Below are positions 8,005-17,414 of a stretch of DNA of 62,769 bases, in pieces (the stretch's first letter is position 1; each line of letters opens with the position of its first letter). The stretch covers positions 1 through 62,769 of the forward strand of contig CAJOJA010000013.1 in NCBI GenBank assembly GCA_905234735.1, read 5' to 3'. Origin of the DNA: an uncultured Bacteroidaceae bacterium. Lineage in GTDB: Bacteria; Bacteroidota; Bacteroidia; Bacteroidales; Bacteroidaceae. Under the pieces are notes generated by a model that was not told where the DNA came from, made no database searches, and saw only the letters and a program-made list of their open reading frames with translations. Made by a program: the position numbers and the translations under genes.

Positions 8005-10791
8005 ATGAGACCATTTTTATATCACGTAGCCAAAGACCTGATAAGCCGATACGGCAACAACCTGTCGGACGTAATCATCGTGTTCCCAGGCAAACGGGCA
8101 CAGCTGTACATGAACGCCTTCCTGTCGCACATCGCCCAGGGGCCTGTCTGGGCACCGCACTTTGTCACCATCGACGAGCTCTTCCAGCAGCTCTCGCCCT
8201 ACACGCCAAGCGACAACATCCGAAACGTCTGCATGCTCTATCGCATCTATGCCCGTCTGGTGCCCGATGCACCCACGCTCGACGATTTCTACAGCTGGGG
8301 CGAAATCCTGATGAACGACTTCAACGACATCGACAAACATCTGGTTCCCGCCGACAAGCTCTTCACCAACACCGCCGAACTGGCAGCCCTGGACAGTAAC
8401 GACTTCCTCAGCGATAGCCAGATGGAGGCCCTGCGCCAGTTCTTCCTCCACTTCGACCCCGACCACCAGACCGCCATCAAACAGCGTTTCCTGAAGATGT
8501 GGCAGGCCATGCCCCAGATGTACCACCAACTGAAGGAGGAACTCCGCCAGCAGGGGCTGATGTACAAGGGGGCACTGTACAGGGAAGTGGTAGCCCTCCT
8601 CAGTGAGAAGGGGCAAGGGGCAAGGGGCAAGAGATTTGCCTTCGTCGGCTTCAACGTACTCGACGAGGTGGAGGAGGCTCTGTTTTCATATCTGCGCGAC
8701 AACGGGAAAGCCCTGTTCTACTGGGACTACGATACCTACTACACCACCGAGGACTCCACCCACGAGGCCGGACTCTTCCTGCGCCACAACCTGCAGACGT
8801 ACCCCAACGCCCTGACGGAGGACATCTACCACAACCTGATGAGCGAGGAAAAGGAGATTCGATTCCTGGCCACCGCCACCGACAACGCACAGGCACGCTA
8901 TCTGCCACAGTGGCTCGAAGAGGAAAAGCGACGCGACGACTGGAACGACGGGGCCTCGGCTGCCGTCATCCTGTGCGACGAAGCACTGATGCGCCCCGTC
9001 CTGCACGCCATACCCGACGGCACGAGTGCCAACCTGACCATGGGCTACCCGCTGACCGACACGGCCATCTACGGCTACCTCTCGGTCCTCTTCGACCTGC
9101 AAGTGGAAGGGTTCGACAGCGATGCCCAACGCTTCCGTCCCACGGCCCTGGAACGCGTAGAGCACAACCCGTTCTTTGTCTCCTTCCCCGAGGAGATGCG
9201 CCCCATCACTCACCAGAAGGAAAATCTCCAACTCATAGACTGGCTCATCGCGGCCATCGAAGCCGTAGGCCGACATCTGGCCCAATCCTCTTCCGAGCAA
9301 AGCGAGGAATCAACTTTCAACTTTCAACTTTCAACTCTCAACTCACTATACTCCGAAGCCACGTTCCAGCTATACCAGACGCTGTCGCAGTTCCGCTGGG
9401 TAATCACCGAGGGCATACTCCAAGTGCAGGCCCATACCCTGCGCCGTCTCGTGCGCCAAGCGCTGCAGACGACCAGCATCCCCTTCCACGGAGAGATGGC
9501 CCAAGGACTGCAGGTGATGGGCGTACTGGAGGCACGCAACCTCGACTTCCGACATCTCATCATGCTCTCCGTAGGCGAGGGCATCATCCCACGGCGCACC
9601 AGCGACACCTCGCTCATCCCCTACGTCCTGCGTGCCCACTTCGGACTCGACACCACCGAACGGCAGGATGCCGTCTATGCCTACTCCTTCTACCGACTGC
9701 TACAACGGGCCAAGGACATCACCCTCGTCTACAACGACAACAGCAGCGGCACCAGCCAACGCGAGCAGAGCCGCTTCCTGCGCCAACTCCGGGCCGAGAC
9801 CGACCTGCCCATCACGGAACTCACCTCGTCGCAATTCGTCAGCCTGAGCACCCCGTCACCCATCACCGTCGAGAAAGACCAGCGCGTCATGAGTCGGCTC
9901 ATGAGCAAACGATACCTCTCCCCGACGGCCATCAACCAGTACATCGCCTGCCCGCTCCGCTTCTACTATCAACAAGTGGCGGGCATACGGATGCCCGAAC
10001 GACCGCAGGACGGCATCGACGCCGCCATCTTCGGCACACTGTTTCACGACACCTGCGAACACTTCTATCGCACACTCTGCCAGAACAACGGACGCAAGGA
10101 AGTCACGCCCAGCGACATCCTGCCCTACATCGAACAGCCTCTGCGACTGACACCCCACCTCGATGCTGCCTTCGGAGACATCCCCTGCCACGCAGGCGTA
10201 AACATGATTATACGCGAAGTCATCACCAAACTCGTACTGCAACTGCTGCGCTGGGACATGGCCCACGCCCCCTTCACCCTCTACGACCTGGAACGCGAGG
10301 TCAGCATGGACTTCACCATACCCGTGCCCCAGGGCAGCGTCACCCTGACCATAGGCGGACGCATCGACCGCATGGACATCATGAACATCAACGGCCGCCC
10401 CACCCTGCGCGTGCTGGACTACAAGAGCGGACGGACAAAGACCGGCTGTCGCGACGTGGCCAGCATCTTCGAGGCAACGCCGGGGAGCGCACACGGTTAC
10501 TACCTGCAGACCTTCCTCTACTCCCTCATCATGAGCCACAAGGAGAAGGAGATGCCCGTCAGCCCCTGTCTGTTCTACGTACTCTCGGCCACCGATGCCG
10601 ACAACTACTCCCCCACCCTGCGCCTGGGGAAAAATCCTATCACGGACATACGCGAATATGCAGAGGAGTACGTCAGCGAACTGCGCCGCCTGCTGTCCGA
10701 AATCTACGACCCCTCACGCCCCTTCGTGCAGACCCTGGACGAGCCGAAACAGTGTCAGATGTGCGATTTCCGACGTCTTTGCGGTCGATAA
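8005..10791 (+). CDS. addB: AddB-like PD-(D/E)XK exonuclease subunit
   Basis: A 928-residue partner of the preceding helicase-nuclease. The N-terminal half is an inactivated helicase-like region (VIIVFPGKRA near 25). The C-terminal nuclease has GTLFHDTCEHFY, LDYKSG near 805 (the D-x-K of the PD-(D/E)XK site), and four cysteines placed as in the AddB iron-sulfur cluster: one in YIACPLRFYY near 648 and three in CQMCDFRRLC near 917-926. Two stretches do not look like the family. EKGQGARGK near 201-209 is encoded by three GGGGCAA units, and TFNFQLSTLNS near 436-446 by five CAACTTT-type units; both keep the frame. The nuclease and cluster are intact, so I expect the enzyme to work. The gene is in an operon with addA. 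Confidence 0.88.
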   Translation: MRPFLYHVAKDLISRYGNNLSDVIIVFPGKRAQLYMNAFLSHIAQGPVWAPHFVTIDELFQQLSPYTPSDNIRNVCMLYRIYARLVPDAPTLDDFYSWGEILMNDFNDIDKHLVPADKLFTNTAELAALDSNDFLSDSQMEALRQFFLHFDPDHQTAIKQRFLKMWQAMPQMYHQLKEELRQQGLMYKGALYREVVALLSEKGQGARGKRFAFVGFNVLDEVEEALFSYLRDNGKALFYWDYDTYYTTEDSTHEAGLFLRHNLQTYPNALTEDIYHNLMSEEKEIRFLATATDNAQARYLPQWLEEEKRRDDWNDGASAAVILCDEALMRPVLHAIPDGTSANLTMGYPLTDTAIYGYLSVLFDLQVEGFDSDAQRFRPTALERVEHNPFFVSFPEEMRPITHQKENLQLIDWLIAAIEAVGRHLAQSSSEQSEESTFNFQLSTLNSLYSEATFQLYQTLSQFRWVITEGILQVQAHTLRRLVRQALQTTSIPFHGEMAQGLQVMGVLEARNLDFRHLIMLSVGEGIIPRRTSDTSLIPYVLRAHFGLDTTERQDAVYAYSFYRLLQRAKDITLVYNDNSSGTSQREQSRFLRQLRAETDLPITELTSSQFVSLSTPSPITVEKDQRVMSRLMSKRYLSPTAINQYIACPLRFYYQQVAGIRMPERPQDGIDAAIFGTLFHDTCEHFYRTLCQNNGRKEVTPSDILPYIEQPLRLTPHLDAAFGDIPCHAGVNMIIREVITKLVLQLLRWDMAHAPFTLYDLEREVSMDFTIPVPQGSVTLTIGGRIDRMDIMNINGRPTLRVLDYKSGRTKTGCRDVASIFEATPGSAHGYYLQTFLYSLIMSHKEKEMPVSPCLFYVLSATDADNYSPTLRLGKNPITDIREYAEEYVSELRRLLSEIYDPSRPFVQTLDEPKQCQMCDFRRLCGR
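8610..8630. repeat. Heptamer tract GGGGCAA x3 inside addB
   Basis: Three exact 7-base units (8610-8616, 8617-8623, 8624-8630). The reverse complement, TTGCCCC, is the unit repeated four times inside lpdA at 43547-43574. Confidence 0.85.
9311..9345. repeat. Heptamer tract CAACTTT x5 inside addB
   Basis: Units CAACTTT x3, CAACTCT, CAACTCA, in phase. The same unit family is intergenic at 10801-10849 and, as CAATTTT, overlaps the RND pump stop at 25147-25167. Confidence 0.85.
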
Positions 10792-10800
10792 TACAATATT

Positions 10801-10849
10801 TTTTAATTATTAATTCTTATTTTCAACTTTCAATTTTCAACTTTCAATT
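10801..10849. repeat. Intergenic heptamer tract, seven units
   Basis: From 10801 the sequence parses as TTTTAAT, TATTAAT, TCTTATT, TTCAACT, TTCAATT, TTCAACT, TTCAATT. The period is exactly 7 over 49 bases. It ends just before the tRNA promoter. Confidence 0.75.
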
Positions 10850-10857
10850 TAATTTCG

Positions 10858-10865
10858 TACCTTTG
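10858..10865 (+). promoter_or_regulatory. -7 element for tRNA-Arg
   Basis: TACCTTTG, a TAnnTTTG match, 17 bases upstream of the mature tRNA 5' end. Confidence 0.65.
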
Positions 10866-10882
10866 CACCCGATTTCAAGGAT

Positions 10883-10957
10883 GGTTCGGTAGCTCAGTCG
10901 GATCAGAGCAACAGCCTTCTAAGCTGTGGGTCATGGGTTCGAATCCCATCCGAATCA
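10883..10957 (+). tRNA. tRNA-Arg (anticodon UCU)
   Basis: A full cloverleaf: acceptor GGTTCGG pairs with CCGAATC (one G-U), the D arm has AGCTCAGTCGGATCAGAGC, the anticodon stem ACAGC/GCTGT holds the loop CTTCTAA with anticodon TCT, and the T arm reads ATGGGTTCGAATCCCAT. CCA is not encoded, so it must be added enzymatically. It reads AGA/AGG codons. It has its own promoter and is followed directly by a hairpin terminator. Confidence 0.95.
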
Positions 10958-10960
10958 CGC

Positions 10961-10999
10961 AAAAAGCCCCGCTGGCCGTATGGACAGCGGGGCTTTTTT
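10961..10999. terminator. Bidirectional terminator between tRNA-Arg and the surface-protein array
   Basis: AAAAAGCCCCGCTG and CAGCGGGGCTTTTTT form a strong hairpin with A- and T-runs on the two sides. It can stop the tRNA transcript and, on the other strand, the small gene ending at 11017. Confidence 0.85.
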
Positions 11000-11016
11000 G
11001 CGTATGGTCAGAGGCT

Positions 11017-11223
11017 TCAACCGCCTATCAGCGACTCGTCGCGGATCTGGTCGATGAGGCTCTCAGAGGCGTCGAGGTCGAAGATGTTGAGGTTCTCGTT
11101 GAAGTCATGGACCCACTGGTCCTGAACGTAGTCATCCAAATTGAGGCTAAGGCTCTCGCTTAGCAGCTGGACGCCTTCGCTCATCACGGTCTCCGATTCG
11201 GGAGCAATATACTTTCTCTTCAT
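11017..11223 (-). CDS. Small YIAP-type peptide, function unknown
   Basis: A 68-residue acidic protein beginning MKRKYIAPESETV, with no signal peptide or membrane segment. The start resembles the short protein at 62564-62737 (MNKIYIAPDTRIV). Short peptides with this K-x-YIAP opening are frequent in Prevotella-like genomes as I remember them, and I know of no function. It lies 20 bases downstream of the large secreted repeat protein on the same strand and just before the terminator at 10961-10999, so it is probably the last gene of that operon. Ordinary codon use and a defined operon position argue that it is real. Confidence 0.6.
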   Translation of the reverse strand: MKRKYIAPESETVMSEGVQLLSESLSLNLDDYVQDQWVHDFNENLNIFDLDASESLIDQIRDESLIGG

Positions 11224-11243
11224 AGTTATATCCGTTTGGGGGG

Positions 11244-14200
11244 TTATTTTACGACTGTTTTCTTTCCGTTCACGATGTATATGCCCTTCTGGGCCTTCTG
11301 AACCCGCTGACCGGACAGGCTGAAGATCTCGGTCTTACGGACAGAGGAATCGCCACAGAGGGTGACTATGCCGGTCACATCATCACCACCGAAGCCCAGG
11401 AACCCGCGTGCGTTGGCATCCCCGTAGACAAGGTAGGCCTTGCCTGCGGACAGCGACGTCGCTGCCTCAAGACGGTAGAAGCCAAGGCCGTTGCTCTCCT
11501 TCTCGCTCAGGACGTACGCGTTGCCGGGATTCGTCATCTCGGTGTCCGTGCCCTGGAGGATGTTGTCGCCGTAGAGCGTGCTGCTCTCCTCATTGGTCGA
11601 GGTCAGCGTAATCGTCGGGGAAGAGGACTTCAGGATTACGCCCTCGCCGCTCTCTATCACGCCGTCGGATACCTCATTGAGCGTAAGCCAGGTGTCGGTC
11701 AGCGTGGCCGTGTAGACCGTAGTTGACTCGTCGGCCTGGAAGCTCACGGAACTGTTGTAGAACGTCGTCCAGTAGATGCCCGGTGCTGACTCGTTGGCGG
11801 AAAGCGTCAGGACGGTGGCTTCGCGGCTGACCGTGACCGTGCGCTCAATCACGCCTTCGTAGTTGCCGAAGAAGGTCAGAACGGCTACGTACTCGCCGGG
11901 GTTCTTCTCCATCTTGGACGTCGTCGTCGCCTTGCCGTTCGTCTCGTAGTAGTCGAGGCTGTAGTCCTTCCGGACCTCTGGCTTCAGGTCGCCGACGGCT
12001 ACAACGATGACGGGGATCTTGCCGGGAGCGGATGCTCCAACGGTCACGTGCTCCTCAAGGACGGCCTTCGGGGATACCTTGATCTCGTACGTGATGCTGC
12101 CCTCCTGCTTCCGGAAGTTCTTGTGCTCCTGCATCACGGCGGTTATCGTGCACAGGCCTACGCCCTTGATCGATACCTCACCCGTGTAGTAGTGTACCTC
12201 GGCCACGCGAGGGTCGCTCGACACGAAGCGGAGCTCGTTGTCGCCGTACTTGATCACGGGGTTCGTGAAGTCGGCGTCGCCGTAGATCAACTCGTAGCTG
12301 GTGTTCTGGAATTCCATCGTCCCCTGGTCCTTCTGGATGGAGCAGGAAACGGTCAGCGTGTCCGTGTTGTTGTGGTTCGCGTCGCCCTGGACGAAGTAGC
12401 TCACCGTGTAGGCGCCGGCGTCACTGACCGAGGGGATGGCGTCGCTGAAGTTCACGCCGTCAAGCGAGTACTGGAGCTTGCTGTTGTCCGTCGTGCCAAC
12501 CTTCGTGACGCTGCCGGCGCTTACCAGCTGCTGAGGCTCACCGTTGTGGGTGAGCGTCCTGGCGGCGGGGGCGGTGCCCAGCTGGGCGTTGGCCTTCTGG
12601 ATGGTGAAGGTGGCCTCCTGCGTGTTCTTGTAGTTGCCCTTACCCGTCGCGGTTACCTTGGCCGTACCGGCGTTCACGTTGTTCTCGAAGGAAAGCGTGT
12701 AGTCCGTGTTCTCACTCAGCACGTCGCTGCCGTCCTTTACCGTAACGGAAGGATGCTGCGCGTTGCCCGTGAAGACGAAGGACTCGGGGGATAGTTCCAT
12801 CGTGAAGACATTGGCGTCGGCCTCAACGATGCTCCACTGGGCCGTCGCGGTGCCCTTGAAGTTCGTAGAGGCGGCGTTGGCGGTCACCTTCGCGGTGTAG
12901 GTGCCAACGTTCGTCTTCTGGTGGCCGCTGACGATGTAGTCCTCCGGGGAGACGGGGATCGTGCCGGCGCTCACGCTGGCAACCTGGACCGTCTGCCGGG
13001 ACTTGTTGTACGTGAAGGTGTTCTGGGAGAGGCTCATCGTCGTCAGCTCGGCCTTCGCGATGCTGACGCTCAGCGTCTTGGCCGACACGTCATTGTGGTT
13101 CGCGTCGCCGACAGTCTTGTAGTATACCGTGTAGATGCCGGCGTCGGTACCCGTGCTCACCGTGGAGGCGTAGGTCTCGCCGTCAAGCGAGTACTGCATC
13201 TCGCCGCCGACTACTGTGCCGGCGTTAAGCAGGGGCTGGGCCGAGGTCGTATAAACGAGCCCTTCCTTCACCGTCGGGTCGGTGACCGTGGCGCTGGCCT
13301 TCTGGATGGTGAAGGTCTTGGAGGCAGAGCCCGTGTAGTTGGTGTTGGCGGCCGTGGACGTGATGGTCAGCGTGGCAGTGCCGGCGTTCACGTTGTCGGA
13401 ATAGCTCACCGTGTAGTCCGTCCCCGCGTTCAGAATCATGCCGTTGTACGTCACCACGGGGGCGGGCTCCTTGGCGTTGCCGTCGTACGTCTGGTCGGCG
13501 AGGGCCTGGATCAGGTCGGAGCTCAGCTCCTTCGCACCGATGTTGAACGTGTAGTCGAACGTGCCGCTGAAGTTGTTCACGCCCTCGATGCGCACCTTCG
13601 CCTCGCCCGTCTCCGTGTTGTCAAGGTACGTGGTGTAGTAGTCGCAGTCCAGGGGGTTCGTGTCGTCGCCCTCGACCAGCACACGGCCGTTGTAGGTGAT
13701 CGTCAGGCGAGGATACTGGGGGTCGCCCGTATAGACGATGCCCGTCACCGGAGTAATCATCTCGCTGCTCAGGTCGCGCGTGTTGATGGTGAAGTAGGCC
13801 GTCAGGCCGCCCTGGTACTTGCCGATGCCCGTCACCAGGAACTGGCCCTGGCTCGTGGCGGTGACGTTGTCGCTGTAGGTCACCGTGTAGTCCACGTCCT
13901 TCACCAGGGTCACCCTTTCACGTCCCATCGTCTCGCGTACGATGACTTCGGGCTCCAGGGGCTCGCCCGTGTAGATGATGGGGTGCTCGTCGTCGCTCAC
14001 GGCGTAGGCCGTGAAGGCGTTGGCGTAGGAGATGACCTTGCGGATGCTGAAGTTCGCCGAGGCCGTACCAAGGTAGTAGTCGGCGATGTCGCTCTTGGCC
14101 GTGATGGTGGCCGTGGCCGTGTTCACGCCCTTGTCCGTGTTGTCCGTGTAGGTCACCGTGTAGTCCGTCCCCTCGATCAGCTTGTAGTCGCGGTCGTACA

Positions 14201-14654
14201 CCACCAGAGAGGGCTTCACCTCGCGGCCCGTCCAGGTCTGGTCGGCGATGGCCCGGATCATGTCGTTGGACAGGGCGCGGTGGGCGTATGCCGCGTTGAT
14301 GTCAACGTTGGCCGCGGGCATCGTGAAGCGGTAGACGCTGTCGGCCTCCGCGGACTTCGTAACCTGGAGCCAGTCCAGGACCTCGATGACGGAGGATGCG
14401 CGGCGCGGGGCCTTCGCCTGGTCGAAGCTCGTGTAGGAGCGGGCCGTCAGCCCGTCGCTCTTGTAGCCCTTACCGGCTCTCACGATTACGGTCACTTCAT
14501 CGCCGGCGTTGGCGCTGCTGACCACATTCTCGCCGACCTTGAACGTCAGCGTTCCGTGCTCGTTGCTGCCCACCGTCAGGTTATACCCCTCTGCGGCGCT
14601 CGTGCTCATGGCCAGCATGGCCACGGCGAGCAATGATAACAGTTTCTTTTTCAT
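11244..14654 (-). CDS. Large secreted protein with tandem Ig-like YTG repeats and a C-terminal sorting-type tail
   Basis: A 1136-residue exported protein. Residues 1-20 are a signal peptide (LLSLLAVAMLAMSTSAA). Repeats of about 70-90 residues follow. One kind has the pattern YTG(E/D)P..P.V.V...G...L....DYTVTYSDN...GTA.VT..GKGNY.G....F.I. The other is an MBG-like type (QYSLDGETYAS...GIYTVYYKTVGDANHND). The C-terminus, IFSLSGQRVQKAQKGIYIVNGKK followed by a basic end, resembles the short tail on many Prevotella secreted proteins and is related to type IX secretion sorting domains. Such repeats usually form stalks or adhesive rods, so surface display or adhesion is inferred. No enzymatic domain is seen. 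It belongs to the 11.0-22.9 kb minus-strand array. Transcription probably continues into the 68-residue gene. Confidence 0.75.
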   Translation of the reverse strand: MKKKLLSLLAVAMLAMSTSAAEGYNLTVGSNEHGTLTFKVGENVVSSANAGDEVTVIVRAGKGYKSDGLTARSYTSFDQAKAPRRASSVIEVLDWLQVTKSAEADSVYRFTMPAANVDINAAYAHRALSNDMIRAIADQTWTGREVKPSLVVYDRDYKLIEGTDYTVTYTDNTDKGVNTATATITAKSDIADYYLGTASANFSIRKVISYANAFTAYAVSDDEHPIIYTGEPLEPEVIVRETMGRERVTLVKDVDYTVTYSDNVTATSQGQFLVTGIGKYQGGLTAYFTINTRDLSSEMITPVTGIVYTGDPQYPRLTITYNGRVLVEGDDTNPLDCDYYTTYLDNTETGEAKVRIEGVNNFSGTFDYTFNIGAKELSSDLIQALADQTYDGNAKEPAPVVTYNGMILNAGTDYTVSYSDNVNAGTATLTITSTAANTNYTGSASKTFTIQKASATVTDPTVKEGLVYTTSAQPLLNAGTVVGGEMQYSLDGETYASTVSTGTDAGIYTVYYKTVGDANHNDVSAKTLSVSIAKAELTTMSLSQNTFTYNKSRQTVQVASVSAGTIPVSPEDYIVSGHQKTNVGTYTAKVTANAASTNFKGTATAQWSIVEADANVFTMELSPESFVFTGNAQHPSVTVKDGSDVLSENTDYTLSFENNVNAGTAKVTATGKGNYKNTQEATFTIQKANAQLGTAPAARTLTHNGEPQQLVSAGSVTKVGTTDNSKLQYSLDGVNFSDAIPSVSDAGAYTVSYFVQGDANHNNTDTLTVSCSIQKDQGTMEFQNTSYELIYGDADFTNPVIKYGDNELRFVSSDPRVAEVHYYTGEVSIKGVGLCTITAVMQEHKNFRKQEGSITYEIKVSPKAVLEEHVTVGASAPGKIPVIVVAVGDLKPEVRKDYSLDYYETNGKATTTSKMEKNPGEYVAVLTFFGNYEGVIERTVTVSREATVLTLSANESAPGIYWTTFYNSSVSFQADESTTVYTATLTDTWLTLNEVSDGVIESGEGVILKSSSPTITLTSTNEESSTLYGDNILQGTDTEMTNPGNAYVLSEKESNGLGFYRLEAATSLSAGKAYLVYGDANARGFLGFGGDDVTGIVTLCGDSSVRKTEIFSLSGQRVQKAQKGIYIVNGKKTVVK

Positions 14655-14688
14655 ATCGTATCTTGTTTTAATGTTTTCGTTTTCTTCA

Positions 14689-16056
14689 TCACTTCACTAC
14701 CACCTTACGTCCGTTTATGATGTAGACGCCCTTCCGGACCGGCTTGCTGATCTTCCGGCCGTTCAGGTCGTACCAGCTGTCGTCGCTCACGGAGACGGCC
14801 TCGCTGATGCCGGTAGCATCGCCGAAGACGATGGAACGGGCCTCGGGGCTGCCGCTCGCGATCTCAAGCCAGCACTTGTTGGCGCCGATCGTGCCGGCGT
14901 TCTTCACCCATACGAACTGCGTGTCGCGGAGCACGTAGTGGTCGGCGGCAGACATCTCGTCGGCGCTGAACGTCTTGGACTCGTTCGTGCCCTTGAACTC
15001 AGGAGCTACGGTCAGGGCAAGGTTGGGCTCCTCTGCCATCGGGATCAGCAGGATCACCTTCGTCTCCTCGCTGTTGTTGAAGACGATCAGCGGGGTGCTG
15101 GAGGGCGAGGCCTCGATCTGCTCGCTCAGAACGGCGGAACTGGCGCTCACGCTCGAGATGGTGTAGAGCTCACCGCTCGGCGTGCTCTCGTCCACCTTCA
15201 GGGGCTCGTCCTTGTAGTAGGTCGCGAAGCCGTTGGCCGCAATCTCTACCTCGTAGCCCTGGAAGAGCCTGAAGGTGTTGGAGAGGGCGGTCTCGCCGTC
15301 GTAGTCGCTACCGTCGGCTGCCACTGCCTTCACGGCGTAGATGCCGGGCTCGAAGGTGAACGTGGCGAAGGTCATGGGGTCGCCGGTGGGCTGTCCCTCA
15401 GCGTCGATGGCGTAGATCTGCACGATGTAGTCCTGGGTCTGTGTGAGGGCTTTCTGCTCGATGGCGTCGTTGACGGTGAAGAGTGCGGGCACGGCAGCCA
15501 TCTCCATGTCGGCGGGGATGAACTTGTTGTTGCCGTCTTTCTTCACGCGGTAGCGGGGCTGCTCCTGGGTGCCGTCGCCTACCTGTGCGGTCATCTGGAC
15601 GCTCATGTCGCGCACCAGCTCGTACTCAATCGTCACGTCGCTGGCGGGCATGCTCTCCATCGTAGCCTCAGTCTTGGCCTCGTTGAGGGTAAGGAGGGGA
15701 CCAGGAGCGGTCACGGTGATAGTGGCATATTGTTTCGACGAATTATACCAAGAGACAACAACCGTTGCTTCACCACTGAAGGTGCCGTTAACTGTGAATT
15801 GCTCATTACCATATTTTACGACTTTACCATCGCCCCCAGTAATAGCATCGATGTTGGAGGCAACATTTTTATAGTCTGAAATAACCTCTTTGAGGATGTC
15901 CGCCGTAGTTGACCAGGGCAGTGTGACATTCTCGTATGTCTTCTCTGTCGTGCCGCACTTGAGCGTGATGGTCGCGGTCTCCTCGGCCCACGCGCCCGCC
16001 GTCAATGCGAACAGCGCGACGAGCGTCAATAGATATCTAAATTTATTATGTATCAT
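14689..16056 (-). CDS. Secreted protein of the surface array, C-terminal VYIINGRK tail
   Basis: A 455-residue exported protein. The signal peptide ends at about residue 24 (LVALFALTAGAWA|E). The mature part is mostly beta-rich with no catalytic motif I recognise. Short segments such as YEVEIAANGFATYY and LYTISSVSA resemble the terminal regions of other Prevotella surface proteins. The tail WYDLNGRKISKPVRKGVYI plus INGRK matches the type found on the upstream-array neighbour ending at 11244, suggesting the same export and anchoring route. The gene starts 57 bases after the stop of the upstream gene and ends 34 bases before the next. Function unknown. Confidence 0.7.
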   Translation of the reverse strand: MIHNKFRYLLTLVALFALTAGAWAEETATITLKCGTTEKTYENVTLPWSTTADILKEVISDYKNVASNIDAITGGDGKVVKYGNEQFTVNGTFSGEATVVVSWYNSSKQYATITVTAPGPLLTLNEAKTEATMESMPASDVTIEYELVRDMSVQMTAQVGDGTQEQPRYRVKKDGNNKFIPADMEMAAVPALFTVNDAIEQKALTQTQDYIVQIYAIDAEGQPTGDPMTFATFTFEPGIYAVKAVAADGSDYDGETALSNTFRLFQGYEVEIAANGFATYYKDEPLKVDESTPSGELYTISSVSASSAVLSEQIEASPSSTPLIVFNNSEETKVILLIPMAEEPNLALTVAPEFKGTNESKTFSADEMSAADHYVLRDTQFVWVKNAGTIGANKCWLEIASGSPEARSIVFGDATGISEAVSVSDDSWYDLNGRKISKPVRKGVYIINGRKVVVK

Positions 16057-16079
16057 AATCTTAATGTTTTTATTTCGTT

Positions 16080-16113
16080 TATACCTTTATTATATATACG
16101 CGTGCGTGAGGGG
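16080..16113 (-). repeat. TATA/CGCG intergenic motif, copy 1
   Basis: TATACCTTTATTATATATA followed by CGCGTGCGTGAGGGG (plus-strand reading), directly abutting the stop of the 16114 gene. It is clearly related to 17415-17450 and 19884-19916. Confidence 0.7.
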
Positions 16114-17391
16114 TTACCACGCCACCTCCATAGTACCCCACTGGTAGTACTTGGATGGGTCAATGATATCAGACGGCTTTACTGCTGTATACCATACATG
16201 TATGTATCTGTACTGATTAGAAGCCGGTTGTGCCACCTGAACAATATTTCGACCAGAGAGTGTTTTTATCTTGTCGGAGTTCTTGCTGACAATGGTCTCC
16301 CATGTGTCGCCGTCGGCGTAGGTCAGTTCCATGTCGCCGATGGTGATGGTCTTGGCTGCGGCTGCGGCCTTCTTCTTCGCCTCCACCTTGCGGAACTTGT
16401 AGCCCTCCTTGGCTTTGATGGTTACTGTGGAGCCCATCTTCACGGCCTTCAGCTTGCCCTCGGTCACGGTAGCGGCAGCATCGCCCACCTTCACAGTAGC
16501 CTTGCCGGCCTCGATGGTGTTGTCGTTGGCAGCGTTGAAGGTGATGTCGAACTTGTTGCTGAGTACGCTGACCTCAAGGGGCTGTGCGCAGATCTCAGAG
16601 TCGTTGAAGGTGTTCTTGTCAGTTGCTTCCTGGCCGTCGGGGGTGTCGGCACCCTTGATGTAGTACCATACATAGACGGTCGTGGCGTCGTCATAGCCTT
16701 CTGCGGTGGGCAGGGTGCTGAGCCATCCGTTAGCCTGTGCGGCCTGCTCGGCGGTCAACTGCTCTGTGGTAGCGAAGTACATCACGGTGCCCTGTCCCGT
16801 GGCTACGGTTCCCTCAACGATGAGGGGTGCGTCGGTGCCGGCGATGACGCCTTCAGCTGCTGCGGGCAGCTGCTTCATTGTCTCGACCTCGGCCCATGCT
16901 GCCGTGGGGGCGTACAGCGGTGTCAGCACGACGTCGCTGGCAATCATGTCGAACGTGCCGGTGTTGGTCGCGGCATCCCATGCCACTTCTACGTCGGGAA
17001 CATCGATGGTGAAGGTTATCGTCCAGGGTTTTTCATCGTAGTCGCTTGTAAGAAAGCCATTGAACGGGACCTCTGCGGCTTTGCCGGTCCACGTCCTGCC
17101 GCTCCAGCCCGTACCCGAGAAGCCATCGATATAGCCTCCGGTGATTTCGATTTTGGTGATGACGCCACGTTCTACTGTGAACGTCCCACTACTACTATAG
17201 GACGGCAGTTTCCACTCGGATCCAGTCCATTGGATAGTACCCTCACTAACCATGGTGACGCCGTCCTTGCTGTTTTGGTTCTCATAGGTGTCGCCAGATT
17301 TCCATGTGACGGTCACCTCTTCGGCCCATGCGCCCGTTGCTGCCGTCAGCAGCAGGGCGAGCGTCATTATATATCTTGATATTGTTTTCAT
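16114..17391 (-). CDS. Secreted protein of the surface array, function unknown
   Basis: A 425-residue exported protein with signal peptide MKTISRYIMTLALLLTAATGAWA|EE. The mature part has no known catalytic motif. It shares YVWYYIKGAD near the middle with YVYYYIKGAD of the 17451 gene, so these two are diverged paralogues in that segment. A basic stretch (FRKVEAKKKAAAAAKTI) near residue 335 resembles GVKAEKKKVLVTSI of the same neighbour. There is no C-terminal sorting tail: it ends YYQWGTMEVAW. The anchoring mode is therefore unclear, or the gene has lost its end. The abrupt GTMEVAW stop directly at the TATA/CGCG motif is worth noting. Confidence 0.7.
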   Translation of the reverse strand: MKTISRYIMTLALLLTAATGAWAEEVTVTWKSGDTYENQNSKDGVTMVSEGTIQWTGSEWKLPSYSSSGTFTVERGVITKIEITGGYIDGFSGTGWSGRTWTGKAAEVPFNGFLTSDYDEKPWTITFTIDVPDVEVAWDAATNTGTFDMIASDVVLTPLYAPTAAWAEVETMKQLPAAAEGVIAGTDAPLIVEGTVATGQGTVMYFATTEQLTAEQAAQANGWLSTLPTAEGYDDATTVYVWYYIKGADTPDGQEATDKNTFNDSEICAQPLEVSVLSNKFDITFNAANDNTIEAGKATVKVGDAAATVTEGKLKAVKMGSTVTIKAKEGYKFRKVEAKKKAAAAAKTITIGDMELTYADGDTWETIVSKNSDKIKTLSGRNIVQVAQPASNQYRYIHVWYTAVKPSDIIDPSKYYQWGTMEVAW

Positions 17392-17414
17392 ATATTGTAT
17401 TTCTTTATGTTGTT

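Noticed and set aside
8910..10892. A 660-codon plus-strand frame overlapping addB
   Set aside because: The frame is His/Arg/Pro-rich, whereas the addB frame carries nuclease and cysteine motifs.
10883..10957. tRNA-Arg as an integration site for the surface array
   Set aside because: No integrase gene and no repeated 3' tRNA fragment was found in the following 12 kb.
12921..14636. A 571-codon plus-strand frame opposite the YTG-repeat surface protein
   Set aside because: It mirrors the repeats of the real gene and is full of Arg/Val/Gly with no signal or motif. A shadow.
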